A stretch of 64,000 bases of DNA from Deinococcus arboris (GTDB taxonomy: Bacteria; Deinococcota; Deinococci; Deinococcales; Deinococcaceae): contig NZ_WQLB01000010.1 in the NCBI RefSeq assembly GCF_009755355.1, positions 1-64,000 on the forward strand, in the 5' to 3' direction. Both the position numbers and the translations under genes were made by a program. Under the pieces are notes generated by a model, which was not told the origin of the DNA, made no database searches, and was given only the letters and a program-made list of their open reading frames with translations. Positions 32,173 through 41,167 of the stretch are shown here, one piece after another (position 1 is the stretch's first letter; each line of letters begins with the position of its first letter).

Positions 32173-32583
32173 ATGCAGACCCGCGCTATCAGCCTGATGA
32201 CCCTGAGCCAGAACCCCGCCGAGGGTGCCCGGTTTTACCAGCAGCACTTCGGCTTTCTCCCTACGGCGGAACTGCCGTGGTTTGTCAGCTTGCAGCACCC
32301 TGACCATCCACAGTTCAACCTCGACCTGATTCAGAAGGACCACGAGGCCGCCGGGCCCTTTTTGCAGGGCAAACGCACAGCCGCCGTGATGCTGGCCCTG
32401 GTTGTGGATGATGTTGACGCCGAAGCGGTGAGGCTCCAGCAGGCCGGCCTGACTTTCCTGATGCCGCCCACCGCCGAGCCGTGGGGCCAGAAGCGGCTGC
32501 AAGTGCTGGGGCCAGACGACGTGGTGGTCGAAGTGCTTCAGATGACCGCGCCCGATCAGGACTGGTTGAAGCAGCAAGTTTGA
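32173..32583 (+). CDS. VOC/glyoxalase-fold protein
   Basis: The 136-aa protein has the paired beta-alpha-beta-beta-beta modules of the vicinal oxygen chelate superfamily (LSQNPAEGARFYQQHFGF and VDDVDAEAVRLQQAGLTFL). Metal ligands typical of glyoxalase I are not all evident, so it is more likely a ring-cleavage or antibiotic-resistance-like relative. AAGGAGG lies 5 nt before the ATG, a Shine-Dalgarno-led start. It stands alone between two terminators. Confidence 0.85.
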   Translation: MQTRAISLMTLSQNPAEGARFYQQHFGFLPTAELPWFVSLQHPDHPQFNLDLIQKDHEAAGPFLQGKRTAAVMLALVVDDVDAEAVRLQQAGLTFLMPPTAEPWGQKRLQVLGPDDVVVEVLQMTAPDQDWLKQQV

Positions 32584-32653
32584 GGCGGCCTGATCTCGGA
32601 AGCCTCTAGCCCACTCCTTCAGACCTCTTGGACCGCCAGTCCCCTACCCTATG

Positions 32654-32691
32654 AAAAAGGCAGATGGTTGGGAAACTCCCGGCCATCTGCC
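32654..32691 (-). terminator. Terminator for the minus-strand SRPBCC gene
   Basis: Read on the minus strand, GGCAGATGG (32683-32691) and CCATCTGCC (32659-32667) form a 9-bp stem followed by TTTTT (complement of 32654-32658). It sits just past the stop of the SRPBCC gene. Confidence 0.85.
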
Positions 32692-32709
32692 CTTCTCCTC
32701 AGCTAAACG

Positions 32710-33372
32710 TCAGTTCTTGCTGCCGCCCTCAAAGGCCGACTTGAATTTCTGAAGATCCTCGGCAATCTGCTGGCTGGGTTCCTCGCCAAACAGCTTGGCC
32801 ACGGCGGCCCCCAGAGGCCCAGCGGGCGGGCGGTATGACAGCGCCACATGGACGCGGGTGCCGCCGTTGGGCAGTTCCTCGAACTGCACGCTGCCAGCAT
32901 TGTCGACCGTTGCGCCGGGCAGCGAGTGCCAGCCGATGCGCTGGCCGGGCTTGTCATTGACGATCTCGGCTTCCCACTCCACATGGGTGCCCAGGGGCGC
33001 TTTGGCCACCCAGCGGCTGCGCTTTTCGTCCAGGGCCGTCACGCTTTCCAGGTGGCTCATGACCTGGGGCAGGTTTTCCAGCTTGCGCCAGTAGTCGTAG
33101 ACCTGCTGCGCGGGGCGGTCAATCACCACGCTGTGTTCCACAAAGATGGGCTTGGTGGCCACAGCGCCCCCGCCCAGGCCAGCGGCGGCCATCACAGGGT
33201 CGTTGCCCGTGGCGGCGCGGTAGGCCAGGTAGCCGCCCACGGCGGCCAGACCCAGGCCCAGGACGCCGCGCTTGCGGAGCCCCAGCAGCAGCAGGGCGCC
33301 GCCTGCTGCGCCACTGATCATGCGGCTTTGGTCCATACCGGCCAGTCCAGAAGTGTTGCTGTCGTTTGTCAT
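32710..33372 (-). CDS. SRPBCC-family protein with membrane-anchor N terminus
   Basis: The 220-aa product has a hydrophobic/glycine-rich N-terminal region (residues 18-55, [17 protein letters not shown] then [15 protein letters not shown]), probably a membrane hairpin, followed by a START-like SRPBCC ligand-binding domain with [21 protein letters not shown]. This combination is known as a cyclase/dehydrase-like membrane protein. A GGAGGG site lies 6 nt before the ATG at 33372, which is preferred over longer starts. Function is unknown; stress linkage is speculation. Confidence 0.82.
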   Translation of the reverse strand: MTNDSNTSGLAGMDQSRMISGAAGGALLLLGLRKRGVLGLGLAAVGGYLAYRAATGNDPVMAAAGLGGGAVATKPIFVEHSVVIDRPAQQVYDYWRKLENLPQVMSHLESVTALDEKRSRWVAKAPLGTHVEWEAEIVNDKPGQRIGWHSLPGATVDNAGSVQFEELPNGGTRVHVALSYRPPAGPLGAAVAKLFGEEPSQQIAEDLQKFKSAFEGGSKN

Positions 33373-33493
33373 GTCGTTCCCTCCGTGGGGGCAGTGTATG
33401 GGGTGCCTTGCGGGTTTCGCGTGAAGCGTCCCCCAACCCAGATTAAGGCCCGCGGCCCTCTTTCTGGGCGCAGACATGACAACCCGGCCCGCT

Positions 33494-33694
33494 TTACTCT
33501 GCTTGGTCCCGTTCGTGCGCGTCCTGAATGGCCTGCGCCGCCCTCTGATCGTCTGGGGTAGAGGGGCCGCCCTGCAAGTTGGGGTCCAGGTTGGTGTTGG
33601 CACCGTGGGTGCTGTGGTCGTTTCCAGTGTGGTGGTCCATCGTTTCGGGGGTGCTGGCCGGGGTGGTCGGGGCCGTGTCTTTGGGGTCCGTCAT
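33494..33694 (-). CDS. Small hydrophilic protein (66 aa)
   Basis: A 66-residue, highly hydrophilic product rich in Asp, Thr, His, Asn and Pro with no hydrophobic core, probably intrinsically disordered. AGGAGG sits 7 nt before the ATG and supports translation. Function is not known; such proteins are frequent in desiccation-tolerant bacteria, but that is only a possible context. Confidence 0.65.
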   Translation of the reverse strand: MTDPKDTAPTTPASTPETMDHHTGNDHSTHGANTNLDPNLQGGPSTPDDQRAAQAIQDAHERDQAE

Positions 33695-33800
33695 GGCTGA
33701 GCCTCCTGTGCGCCTATGCTCTGGGCCGCGCGGGGGGCGCGGGTGTGGGGCGCGCCGGGGGTCTTCTTAATCTGCCGGGGCGCTCTATGCTGGCGGGCGT

Positions 33801-34709
33801 ATGCGCGCGCCCCCTGTGCCTGGCCGTCTGGACGCCCTCTCGCTGGGGGCCATTCTGGTCACGGTTGTGTTCTGGGCGTCGGCGTTTGCAGGGATTCGCG
33901 CGGGGCTGGAGGCCTTTTCGCCGGGGCACCTGACGCTCTACCGCTTTCTGGTGGCGGGGGCGGCGCTGGGGCTGTACGCGCTGGCGGCGCGCCTGCCGGT
34001 GCCGCCCCTGGCTGACCTGGGACGCATTGCCCTCCTTAGCTTCTCGGGCATCACGCTGTATCACCTGTGCCTGAATTACGGCGAGGTCAGCGTGCCCGCC
34101 GGCACCGCCAGCCTGATTATCGCGGCGGGGCCGGTCATCACGGCGCTGCTGGCCACCCGTTACGGCGGCGAACGCCTGAACAGCTTGGGCTGGCTGGGGA
34201 CCCTGGTCAGCCTGGGCGGAGTCGTGCTGATCGTGCTGGGCGGCGGCCAGGGCGTGCAGTTTACCCAGGGCGCGCTGCTGATCCTGGCGGCGGCGCTGTT
34301 TACCAGCCTGTACTTCGTGTTTCAAAAGCCGCTGCTGGCGCGCATGAATCCGCTGCATTTCACGGTGTGGTCGCTGCTGCTGGGCACCGTGCCCCTGCTG
34401 GCCTTTTTGCCCGGCTTCGGCACCGAACTGGCCCGCGCGCCGCTGGGGGCACACCTGGCCGCCGTCTACATCGGGCTGTTTCCGGCGGCCCTGGCCTACC
34501 TGACCTGGACCTTCGCCCTGGCGCGGGTGGGGGCCAGCACGACCACCTCTTTCCTGTATGTCTCCCCGGTGTTTGCGGTGCTGATCGCCTGGCTGTGGCT
34601 GGGCGAGGTGCCCACGCCGGTTACGCTGCTGGGCGGCGCGGTGGCGGTGGCGGGCGTGGTGCTGGTGAACACGCGCGGGCGGCCCCGGCCTGCTGCGGTG
34701 AAGGCATGA
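33801..34709 (+). CDS. EamA/DMT-family transporter
   Basis: The 302-aa protein has ten predicted membrane helices and two EamA repeats typical of drug/metabolite transporters. Substrates vary widely in the family (amino acids, metabolites, toxins). TATGCT lies 9 nt before the ATG. Its stop overlaps the following ABC gene start as ATGA (34706-34709), so the four-gene group EamA/ABC fusion/Nudix/SDR may be one operon. Confidence 0.93.
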   Translation: MRAPPVPGRLDALSLGAILVTVVFWASAFAGIRAGLEAFSPGHLTLYRFLVAGAALGLYALAARLPVPPLADLGRIALLSFSGITLYHLCLNYGEVSVPAGTASLIIAAGPVITALLATRYGGERLNSLGWLGTLVSLGGVVLIVLGGGQGVQFTQGALLILAAALFTSLYFVFQKPLLARMNPLHFTVWSLLLGTVPLLAFLPGFGTELARAPLGAHLAAVYIGLFPAALAYLTWTFALARVGASTTTSFLYVSPVFAVLIAWLWLGEVPTPVTLLGGAVAVAGVVLVNTRGRPRPAAVKA

Positions 34710-36184
34710 GCGCGCCCGGTGACCGGCCCCCCCTGGCCGTGCAGGACGTGACGGTGCGGCTGGGCGGCGAGGTCATCTTGAACAGCGTGAGCCTGGAGGT
34801 TCGCCGGGGCGAATTCCTGGCCCTGATTGGGCCGTCGGGCGGCGGCAAAAGCACCCTCCTGCGGGTGTTGGCCGGGCTGCTCAGGCCCGAACGCGGCGCG
34901 GTTCACAGCAGCACGCCGCCTGCCCTGGTCTTTCAGGATTACCGCCTGTTGCCCTGGCGCACCGCCCTGCGGAACGTGGCCCTGCCGGCCGACCTGGGCG
35001 CGGGCGGTGGCCTGGCCCCCCAGGAGGCCCTGAAGATGGTGGGCATGGAGGCGTATGGTCCCTACTTTCCAGCCCAGCTGTCGGGGGGCATGCGGGCGCG
35101 GGTGGCCCTGGCACGCGCGCTGGCCCAGAGCGGCGACGTGCTGCTGCTGGACGAACCTTTTGCCGCCCTGGACGCCCTGGTCCGCGAACGCTTTAACGCC
35201 GAGCTGCGCCACCTGCACGAGAAAACGGGGCGCACGACCGTGCTGGTCACCCATTCCATCCGGGAGGCCGTGTGGCTGGCCGACCGGGTGGCCGTGTTGC
35301 AGGGCGGCCAGATTGTCGAGGTGCTGGACACGCGCGGCGAGGGCCGCGTGAGCGCGTACACCGACGGCCTGGAAGCCCACCTGCGCGCGGTGCTGGGCAC
35401 TGGGGACAGCACCCGCCTGCGCGCCGAGACCGCCGGCACCCGCAGCCGCTCGGGCTGGCTGCCAGCGCTGGCCGTGGCCCTGGCCCTGCTGGGCTGGCAT
35501 CTGGGCGCTTCGGCCCTTAACCAGCCTTTTTTGGTGCCCACGCCCGGCGCGGTGTGGCAGGAAGCGGTGAAAACAGCCCCCGCGCTGGCCGCCGCTTTCT
35601 GGGTGACGGTGCGGGCGGCGCTGCTGGGCACCCTGTTGGGGGCGCTGGCCGGGGTGCTGATCGGGTATCCCCTGGCCAAGTGGCGGGCGCTGGAACGCTT
35701 TCTCAGTCCGTTTCTGGTGGCCTCGCAGAGTACGCCTATCGTGGTACTGGCCCCGCTGCTGGTGTCGTGGCTGGGCTTTGGGCTGCTGCCAGCGGTCGTC
35801 GTGTCGGCCCTCAGCGCCCTCTACCCCATGCTGATCGCCACACTGGTGGGCGTGCGCGAACTGGAAGGCACCTACCACGAACTCTTCAGCACCCTGCGCG
35901 CGTCCCGCTGGCAGCGCCTGACCCGTCTGGAATTGCCCGGCGCGCTGCCCGTCCTCCTGGGAGGGCTGCGCCTGGCCGCCAGTCTGGCCCTGATTGGCGC
36001 GGTGGTCTGGGAATTCGTGGACCCCAACCAGAAGGGGCTGGGCCTGGCCGTGCAGGTGGCCGGCGTGTACCAGAACAAGGCCGCGCAATTTGCCGCTATT
36101 GCCCTGCTGGTCGGTTACGGCGTCCTGGTCTACACCCTGATTACGGCCCTGGAACGCCAGGTTATGCGGCGTCGGGGCCGGTAA
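34706..36184 (+). CDS. ABC importer ATPase-permease fusion (SsuB-SsuC-like)
   Basis: One 492-aa polypeptide combines an ABC ATPase (residues ~8-230: Walker [10 protein letters not shown] at 42-50, signature [15 protein letters not shown], Walker [13 protein letters not shown]-loop [12 protein letters not shown]) with a permease of the SsuC/TauC/ThiX type (~250-490, EAA loop [16 protein letters not shown]). Normally these are separate genes. A fusion implies a fixed 1:1 ATPase:permease ratio. No substrate-binding protein is coded nearby, so the imported compound (sulfonate, taurine, pyrimidine or cobalamin-type) is unknown. Confidence 0.9.
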   Translation: MSAPGDRPPLAVQDVTVRLGGEVILNSVSLEVRRGEFLALIGPSGGGKSTLLRVLAGLLRPERGAVHSSTPPALVFQDYRLLPWRTALRNVALPADLGAGGGLAPQEALKMVGMEAYGPYFPAQLSGGMRARVALARALAQSGDVLLLDEPFAALDALVRERFNAELRHLHEKTGRTTVLVTHSIREAVWLADRVAVLQGGQIVEVLDTRGEGRVSAYTDGLEAHLRAVLGTGDSTRLRAETAGTRSRSGWLPALAVALALLGWHLGASALNQPFLVPTPGAVWQEAVKTAPALAAAFWVTVRAALLGTLLGALAGVLIGYPLAKWRALERFLSPFLVASQSTPIVVLAPLLVSWLGFGLLPAVVVSALSALYPMLIATLVGVRELEGTYHELFSTLRASRWQRLTRLELPGALPVLLGGLRLAASLALIGAVVWEFVDPNQKGLGLAVQVAGVYQNKAAQFAAIALLVGYGVLVYTLITALERQVMRRRGR

Positions 36185-36231
36185 GCATTCGTCCCCCCCG
36201 GCTGTCAGGCCCGCCCTGTAGGCTGGGCAGG

Positions 36232-36639
36232 ATGAACAGACCGCTGGTGTGTGTGGGGGCGCTGGTGTGGGACAAAGGTGGCCGGGTGCTGCTGGTGCGC
36301 ACGACCAAATGGCGCGGGCTGTGGGGCGTGCCCGGCGGCAAGGTGGAATGGGGCGAGACCCTGCTGGCCGCCGTGCAGCGCGAGTTTGCAGAAGAGGTGG
36401 GGCTGCGTCTCCACGACCTCCGCCTGGCCCAGACCCAGGAGGCTGTTCTCAGTCCGGAATTCCACAAGGACGCCCACATGCTGCTGGTGGACTTTTTTGC
36501 TGGAACAGACGGCCACGAGATCACCCCCAACGAGGAAATCGAGGCCTGGGCCTGGGTCACGCTGGACGAGGCGCTGACCTACCCCCTCAACACCTACACC
36601 CGCACGCTGGTGCACCTGGCCCAGCGGGAGGAAGCGTGA
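36232..36639 (+). CDS. Nudix hydrolase
   Basis: The 135-aa protein has a complete Nudix box: [14 protein letters not shown] followed by [10 protein letters not shown], with the catalytic REFAEE. Small Nudix proteins hydrolyse nucleoside diphosphates linked to another moiety; the substrate here is not determinable. TAGGCT lies 7 nt before the ATG. The stop overlaps the SDR start (GTGA at 36636-36639), so translation is coupled. Confidence 0.92.
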   Translation: MNRPLVCVGALVWDKGGRVLLVRTTKWRGLWGVPGGKVEWGETLLAAVQREFAEEVGLRLHDLRLAQTQEAVLSPEFHKDAHMLLVDFFAGTDGHEITPNEEIEAWAWVTLDEALTYPLNTYTRTLVHLAQREEA

Positions 36640-37355
36640 CCCGCCAGCGCGGCACCGCCCTGGTGACGGGCGCAGCGCGCGGTATTGGCCGGGGCCTGGC
36701 CCTGGCTCTGGCCGCCGAGGGCTTTGATGTGGCGGTGCATTACCGCCGCAGCGAGGCCGACGCCCAGGAGACCGCGCAGCAGTGCCGCGCCCTGGGCGTG
36801 CAGGCCGTGACCCTCGCGGCCGATGTCACGGTGCCCGCGCAGGCCCGCGCCCTGGTCGGGCAGGCCCACGCGGCTTACGGCGGCCTGGCCGTCCTGGTCA
36901 ACAACGTTGGCAATTACGTTCACCGTCCCCTGCTGGACACCACAGATGCCGAGTGGCACGACATGCTCAGCAGCAACCTGACGGCCACCTTCGCCACCTG
37001 CCAGGAGGCGGCGCCGCTGCTGCGGGCACGCGGCTGGGGCCGCATCGTCAATCTGGGGTATGCGGGGGCCGGGCAACTGGTGGCGCGCCCCGGCATCGTG
37101 CCGTACGCCATTGCCAAGGCGGGGGTGGTGCAGCTGTCGCGCTCGCTGGCGCAGGTGCTGGCGGGCAGCGGTGTCAGCGTCAACGTGGTCAGCCCCGGCG
37201 TGATTGAAACGAGTGTCAGCCAGCCGCTGGCCCAGATTCCCGCCGGCCGGGTGGGCACCGTGCAGGAGTTGGTGGACGCCGCGCTGTTTTTTGTCCGCGC
37301 CAGCGATTACGTCACCGGGCAGGAACTGGAAGTGGCGGGCGGCTGGCATCTGTAG
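36636..37355 (+). CDS. Short-chain dehydrogenase/reductase, unusual active site
   Basis: The 239-aa protein is a classical SDR: the cofactor loop [18 protein letters not shown], and the catalytic YAIAK tyrosine and lysine. However, the segment before the tyrosine reads [17 protein letters not shown], so the usual catalytic serine about 13 residues before Tyr is replaced by Gly or Ala. This suggests altered chemistry or pteridine-reductase-like divergence. The GTG start overlaps the Nudix stop, which lies only 4 nt into this gene, and no Shine-Dalgarno is seen. Confidence 0.88.
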   Translation: MTRQRGTALVTGAARGIGRGLALALAAEGFDVAVHYRRSEADAQETAQQCRALGVQAVTLAADVTVPAQARALVGQAHAAYGGLAVLVNNVGNYVHRPLLDTTDAEWHDMLSSNLTATFATCQEAAPLLRARGWGRIVNLGYAGAGQLVARPGIVPYAIAKAGVVQLSRSLAQVLAGSGVSVNVVSPGVIETSVSQPLAQIPAGRVGTVQELVDAALFFVRASDYVTGQELEVAGGWHL

Positions 37356-38038
37356 CTGGGACAGTGGAGAAGATGGCCCTACAGCGCCCTGGCGACCCTC
37401 CGCTGCTCTTTCAGTGGATTAAACACCGCGTCACCCCCTCTGCGGCATGGCTTTGCCTGGCTGACGTGCCCATCCTGCTGAGGAAGAAACCTGGGTGGCT
37501 CTAGCTTCTACTCTCTGCTGACCACCAGAGATAAAGGCGCGTGACACGGTCAGAAAGGCACTCCATGTCCTCGGACACATAGAGAAGGGAGCATTACTCG
37601 GCCTCCCTCCTGCGGTCATGGCTGCTGCGACTTAGGCCCAGGCGATATGAACAGCCCCTGCTCTGGGCAGCTAAAGCTCCAGATCGAGATACGTCTTTAT
37701 GTTCAGCTGGCACGCTCCGCAGTCGGTCTGAGCAGACATAGAGAGGACTCAAAGCTCCTTCGAAACACTTTGCCTTCGCTCTGCCCTCAGACCACTCCGC
37801 TGCAAGACCTGACCTCCCTGACATTTTTCTGACAGTCTCATGTATGGACGCTGTGCCAGACGCACTCAATTCCTGGGCGTATCTCATGTATAGACAGCGA
37901 CAAAGATCCTCAGTTCTACCATTCTGCTCTATGACTGAACCTTTTAAAAGCCGATGTACAAAGGAAAACTCAAACGCAAGTCCGAAAGCCTGTTTTCCCC
38001 TCAAACGACAGATTGTGAGCTTTTTGGTTTTATGTGTT

Positions 38039-38058
38039 TTATGAGTATACACTCATAA
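38039..38058. promoter_or_regulatory. 20-bp palindrome upstream of the protease genes
   Basis: TTATGAGTATACACTCATAA has perfect 8-nt arms around ATAC and encloses a TATACA -10-like hexamer with TTGGTT about 16 bp upstream. It lies ~260 nt before the S8 gene and could be an operator. It is not the 17-bp RDRM motif of Deinococcus DNA-damage genes, although both begin TTATG and end CATAA. Confidence 0.5.
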
Positions 38059-38229
38059 TAAGGTGGGTTAAGTGCCCCTGTCTCTTATATCAAGACGCCA
38101 GGAACAGGTGTCCAATGCGCGGTTTTTCTGTCATTTTGAACTCCCAACGTACAAATCGCACTTCATCTCCAGGGCATTCATCTAACGTGGCTTACAGGTG
38201 CGTATCATCAGCGAAGTTCCCAAATTTAC

Positions 38230-38259
38230 TTGACAGAAGTGTCTGGTCGTGCCTAGTCG
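38230..38259 (+). promoter_or_regulatory. Likely promoter of the S8 protease
   Basis: TTGACA (38230-38235), an 18-bp spacer and TAGTCG (38254-38259) lie ~57 nt before the ATG, with AGGAGG between. The -10 box is weak. Confidence 0.45.
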
Positions 38260-38316
38260 CGCCCCGGATGACACGACTTCGCCGGTCAGGTCGTGGAACG
38301 ACCCAGGAGGACTCCC

Positions 38317-39849
38317 ATGAATGCACGCATTGCTTTCGGTACCCTTGCGCTGACCCTCCTTCTCGCGGCCTGTGGTGGCCAGAATGCCGCCACCCCCCAG
38401 GCCAGCGACGTGGCCCGCACGCGCACAGAAGCCCCCCTGCTGGGCACCAGCAACCCCGAAGCCATTCCTGGGCAGTACATCGTGGTCTTCAGCGAAGGCG
38501 CCGGCAACAGCCTGGCCACCCAGAGCGCCAGCAGCCTGATCAGCAGCCTGAACCTCGACCCCCAGGGCGTCACCATCCAGCACCTCTACAGCGCGGCCCT
38601 GAGCGGCTTCGCGGCCAAGCTGAGCGCTCAGAACCTCAGCACGCTGCGCTCTGACCCCCGCGTCAAGTACGTGGAGCAGGACGGCGTCGTGAAGATGAGC
38701 GCCACCCAGACGGGCGCCACCTGGGGCATTGACCGCATTGACCAGCGCGACCTGCCCCTGGATGGCAACTACACCTATAACTCCACAGCCAGCGGCGTCA
38801 AGGCGTACATCATTGACACCGGCATCAACACGGCGCACACGAACTTCGGTGGGCGCGCCACCTGGGGCACGAACACCACGGGCGACGGCAACAACAGCGA
38901 CTGCCAGGGGCACGGCACGCACGTGGCCGGCACGGTGGGCAGCAGCACCTACGGCGTGGCCAAGGGCGTGAGCCTGGTGGCCGTGAAGGTCCTGAACTGC
39001 CAGGGCTCGGGCAGCAACTCGGGCGTGATTGCGGGCATCAACTGGGCCGTGACCAATAAAGGCAGCGCCACCGCCGTGGCCAACATGAGCCTGGGCGGCG
39101 GGGCCAGCCAGGCCACCGACGACGCCGTGAACAACGCCGCCAGCAAGAACCTGATCATGGCCGTGGCCGCCGGCAACGAGAATCAGAACGCCTGTAACGT
39201 GTCCCCCGCCCGCGCCGCCAGCGCCATCACGGTGGGCAGCACCACCCGCACCGACGCGAGGAGCAGCTTCTCCAACTTCGGCACCTGCGTGGATATCTTT
39301 GCCCCCGGCAGCGACATCACCAGCACCTGGAACACCAGCAACACCGCCACGAACACCATCAGCGGCACCAGCATGGCGACCCCCCACGTGGCCGGCGCCG
39401 TGGCCCTGCTGATTGCGGCTGGCAACACCACCAACAGCGCCGTGACCAGCGCCCTGATCAACGCCTCGACCCCCAACAAGGTCACGGGCGCCGGCACCGG
39501 CAGCCCCAACCGCCTGCTGTTCACCGGAACGGGCACGACCAACCCGAACCCGAACCCCGGCACGACCTACACGGGCAGCGTGACCAACCGCGGCACCTCC
39601 TACAAGCCCGGCACCGCCGGCTTTAGCTACGCCGGCGGCACCCTCAAGGGCAGCCTCACCGGCCCCAGCGGCACCGACTTTGACCTCTACCTCCAGAAAC
39701 TGAACGGCAGCACCTGGACCGACGTGGCTTCCAGCGAAGGCGCCACCAGCACCGAAAGCATCACCTACAACGCCGCCAGCGGCACCTACCGCTGGGAGGT
39801 CTACAGCTACTCCGGCAGCGGCAACTACACCCTGGTGGAAAACAAGTAA
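38317..39849 (+). CDS. Subtilisin-like S8 serine protease with PPC domain, lipoprotein
   Basis: A 510-aa secreted protease. The N terminus is a lipoprotein signal (LLAACGG), then an inhibitor I9 propeptide (to about residue 125), then a proteinase-K-like S8 domain with the triad Asp in YIIDTGIN, His in GHGTHVAGT and Ser in GTSMATPHVAGA, and oxyanion Asn in AAGNEN. A TNPNPNP linker leads to a C-terminal PPC (pre-peptidase C-terminal) domain (~410-510), usually cleaved off or used for binding. The ATG at 38317 has AGGAGG 6 nt upstream. Degradation of environmental protein is the likely job. Confidence 0.96.
   Translation: MNARIAFGTLALTLLLAACGGQNAATPQASDVARTRTEAPLLGTSNPEAIPGQYIVVFSEGAGNSLATQSASSLISSLNLDPQGVTIQHLYSAALSGFAAKLSAQNLSTLRSDPRVKYVEQDGVVKMSATQTGATWGIDRIDQRDLPLDGNYTYNSTASGVKAYIIDTGINTAHTNFGGRATWGTNTTGDGNNSDCQGHGTHVAGTVGSSTYGVAKGVSLVAVKVLNCQGSGSNSGVIAGINWAVTNKGSATAVANMSLGGGASQATDDAVNNAASKNLIMAVAAGNENQNACNVSPARAASAITVGSTTRTDARSSFSNFGTCVDIFAPGSDITSTWNTSNTATNTISGTSMATPHVAGAVALLIAAGNTTNSAVTSALINASTPNKVTGAGTGSPNRLLFTGTGTTNPNPNPGTTYTGSVTNRGTSYKPGTAGFSYAGGTLKGSLTGPSGTDFDLYLQKLNGSTWTDVASSEGATSTESITYNAASGTYRWEVYSYSGSGNYTLVENK
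39532..39849 (+). repeat. PPC-domain direct repeat, copy 1
   Basis: This 318-bp stretch (linker plus PPC domain plus stop) is identical to 40794-41111 except for one synonymous base (T at 39681, C at 40943; Phe codon TTT/TTC). See findings. Confidence 0.95.
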
Positions 39850-39861
39850 CCCCGCCTCTGG

Positions 39862-39897
39862 CCCGCCGCTCTTCCCTCTTGGGCGGCGGGTTTTGTT
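39862..39897 (+). terminator. Intrinsic terminator after the S8 protease
   Basis: CCCGCCGC (39862-39869) and GCGGCGGG (39883-39890) form a perfect 8-bp stem followed by TTTT. Confidence 0.9.
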
Positions 39898-39953
39898 GAC
39901 CCTACAGACCCCGTGTCTGCTTTGACCCTGTGTCCTGAGTCCCTGGAGAATTG

Positions 39954-41111
39954 ATGAAACGCACCCTGCTTTCCCTGTCCCTGCTGACCGCCGCCCTGTC
40001 CGCCTGTGGCACCACCGGCCCGACCTCTGCCCCCGACAGCGTGACCACCCTGCGCGCCGACAAGGCCAATCAGGGCGCCCTGCAACCGCTGATCGTGGGC
40101 GGCACGGTCTCGGCACGCGGCGCGCGGCCCTACCAGGTGGCCATGACCGACACCACCGGCTTTCAGTACTGCGGCGGCACCCTGCTGTCGAGCACCTGGG
40201 TTCTGACCGCCGCCCACTGCGTGCAGGGCACGTCGGCCTCCAGCATCCGCATTCGCGCTGGGGTCAACAAACTGAGTGACAGCAGCCAGGGTCAGACCGT
40301 TGGGGTCAGCACCGTGACCGTGCACCCAAGCTACCGGGGCGTGTCCTCGGGGTACGACATTGCCCTGCTGAAGCTCAGCACGGCGGTCAACAACTCCTAC
40401 GCCGCGCCCGCCAAGCTGCCCAGCAACGCGGTCGAGGCGGTGCTGGACGTGCGCGGTAAGTCCGCCGTGGTGAGCGGCTGGGGCCTGACCCAGGGCAACA
40501 ACAACAACAGCGCCAGCAACGACCTGCGCGAAGTCAGCATTCCCGTGACCCCCAACCCCGGCAGCTGCGGCGGCAGTGGCGTGCCCGGCAACACCATCTG
40601 CGGCGAATACAGCGCGGGCAAGGATTCGTGCAACGGCGACAGTGGCGGGCCTCTGGCACAGACCTACAACGGCAGCTTCTATGTGCTGGGCATCGTGTCC
40701 TACGGGCCGCCCCAGTGCACCGGCAACGGCGTGTACACCCGCGTCAACGGCTACCTGAGCTGGATTCAGCAGGTCAGCGGCCTGACCCCCGACGGCACGA
40801 CCAACCCGAACCCGAACCCCGGCACGACCTACACGGGCAGCGTGACCAACCGCGGCACCTCCTACAAGCCCGGCACCGCCGGCTTTAGCTACGCCGGCGG
40901 CACCCTCAAGGGCAGCCTCACCGGCCCCAGCGGCACCGACTTCGACCTCTACCTCCAGAAACTGAACGGCAGCACCTGGACCGACGTGGCTTCCAGCGAA
41001 GGCGCCACCAGCACCGAAAGCATCACCTACAACGCCGCCAGCGGCACCTACCGCTGGGAGGTCTACAGCTACTCCGGCAGCGGCAACTACACCCTGGTGG
41101 AAAACAAGTAA
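39954..41111 (+). CDS. Trypsin-like S1 protease with PPC domain, lipoprotein
   Basis: A 385-aa exported protease. The lipoprotein signal (ALSACGTT) is followed by a short propeptide and a mature start at LIVGGTVSARGARPYQVAM. The chymotrypsin triad is His in LTAAHC (~residue 89), Asp in YDIALL (~136) and Ser in GDSGGPL (~230), with the D six residues before (SCNGDSGGP) giving trypsin-like specificity. The C terminus is the same PPC domain as the S8 gene. The ATG follows GGAG by 5 nt; an upstream TTG is less likely. Confidence 0.96.
   Translation: MKRTLLSLSLLTAALSACGTTGPTSAPDSVTTLRADKANQGALQPLIVGGTVSARGARPYQVAMTDTTGFQYCGGTLLSSTWVLTAAHCVQGTSASSIRIRAGVNKLSDSSQGQTVGVSTVTVHPSYRGVSSGYDIALLKLSTAVNNSYAAPAKLPSNAVEAVLDVRGKSAVVSGWGLTQGNNNNSASNDLREVSIPVTPNPGSCGGSGVPGNTICGEYSAGKDSCNGDSGGPLAQTYNGSFYVLGIVSYGPPQCTGNGVYTRVNGYLSWIQQVSGLTPDGTTNPNPNPGTTYTGSVTNRGTSYKPGTAGFSYAGGTLKGSLTGPSGTDFDLYLQKLNGSTWTDVASSEGATSTESITYNAASGTYRWEVYSYSGSGNYTLVENK
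40794..41111 (+). repeat. PPC-domain direct repeat, copy 2
   Basis: Second copy of the 318-bp linker-PPC cassette, differing from copy 1 by one synonymous base; identity stops at the stop codon, and the 3' flanks are unrelated. Confidence 0.95.
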
Positions 41112-41167
41112 ACCGGTTCGCTAAGGCTTTCTCCTCTTCCTTCTCTCTGTTCTCCCCGAGGTCTGTC

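Larger units (their letters stand above)
37356..38316. other. 961-bp non-coding region, lower GC from ~37.6 kb
   Basis: No convincing gene is seen. The middle part has clearly lower GC than its flanks. It includes a short direct repeat, TCTCATGTAT(G/A)GAC, at 37836-37849 and 37882-37895, and a 20-bp palindrome at 38039-38058. Minus-strand open frame 37594-38052 has codon use unlike the genes here. It may be an old mobile-element remnant. Confidence 0.55.

Noticed and set aside
34496..36088. 530-codon minus-strand open frame opposite the ABC fusion
   Set aside because: Low-complexity His/Gln/Arg composition and no start signal; the plus-strand protein has all ABC motifs.
37594..38052. 152-codon minus-strand frame in the low-GC region
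   Set aside because: No ribosome site or promoter box, no domain, codon use unlike the surrounding genes.
38039..38058. RDRM-like DNA-damage motif
   Set aside because: Begins TTATG and ends CATAA as RDRM does, but is 20 bp rather than 17 with a different centre, and it is not close to a repair gene.
38182..40116. 644-codon open frame on the minus strand opposite the S8 protease
   Set aside because: Shadow of a very GC-rich coding strand; the plus-strand frame has signal peptide, catalytic triad and ribosome site.
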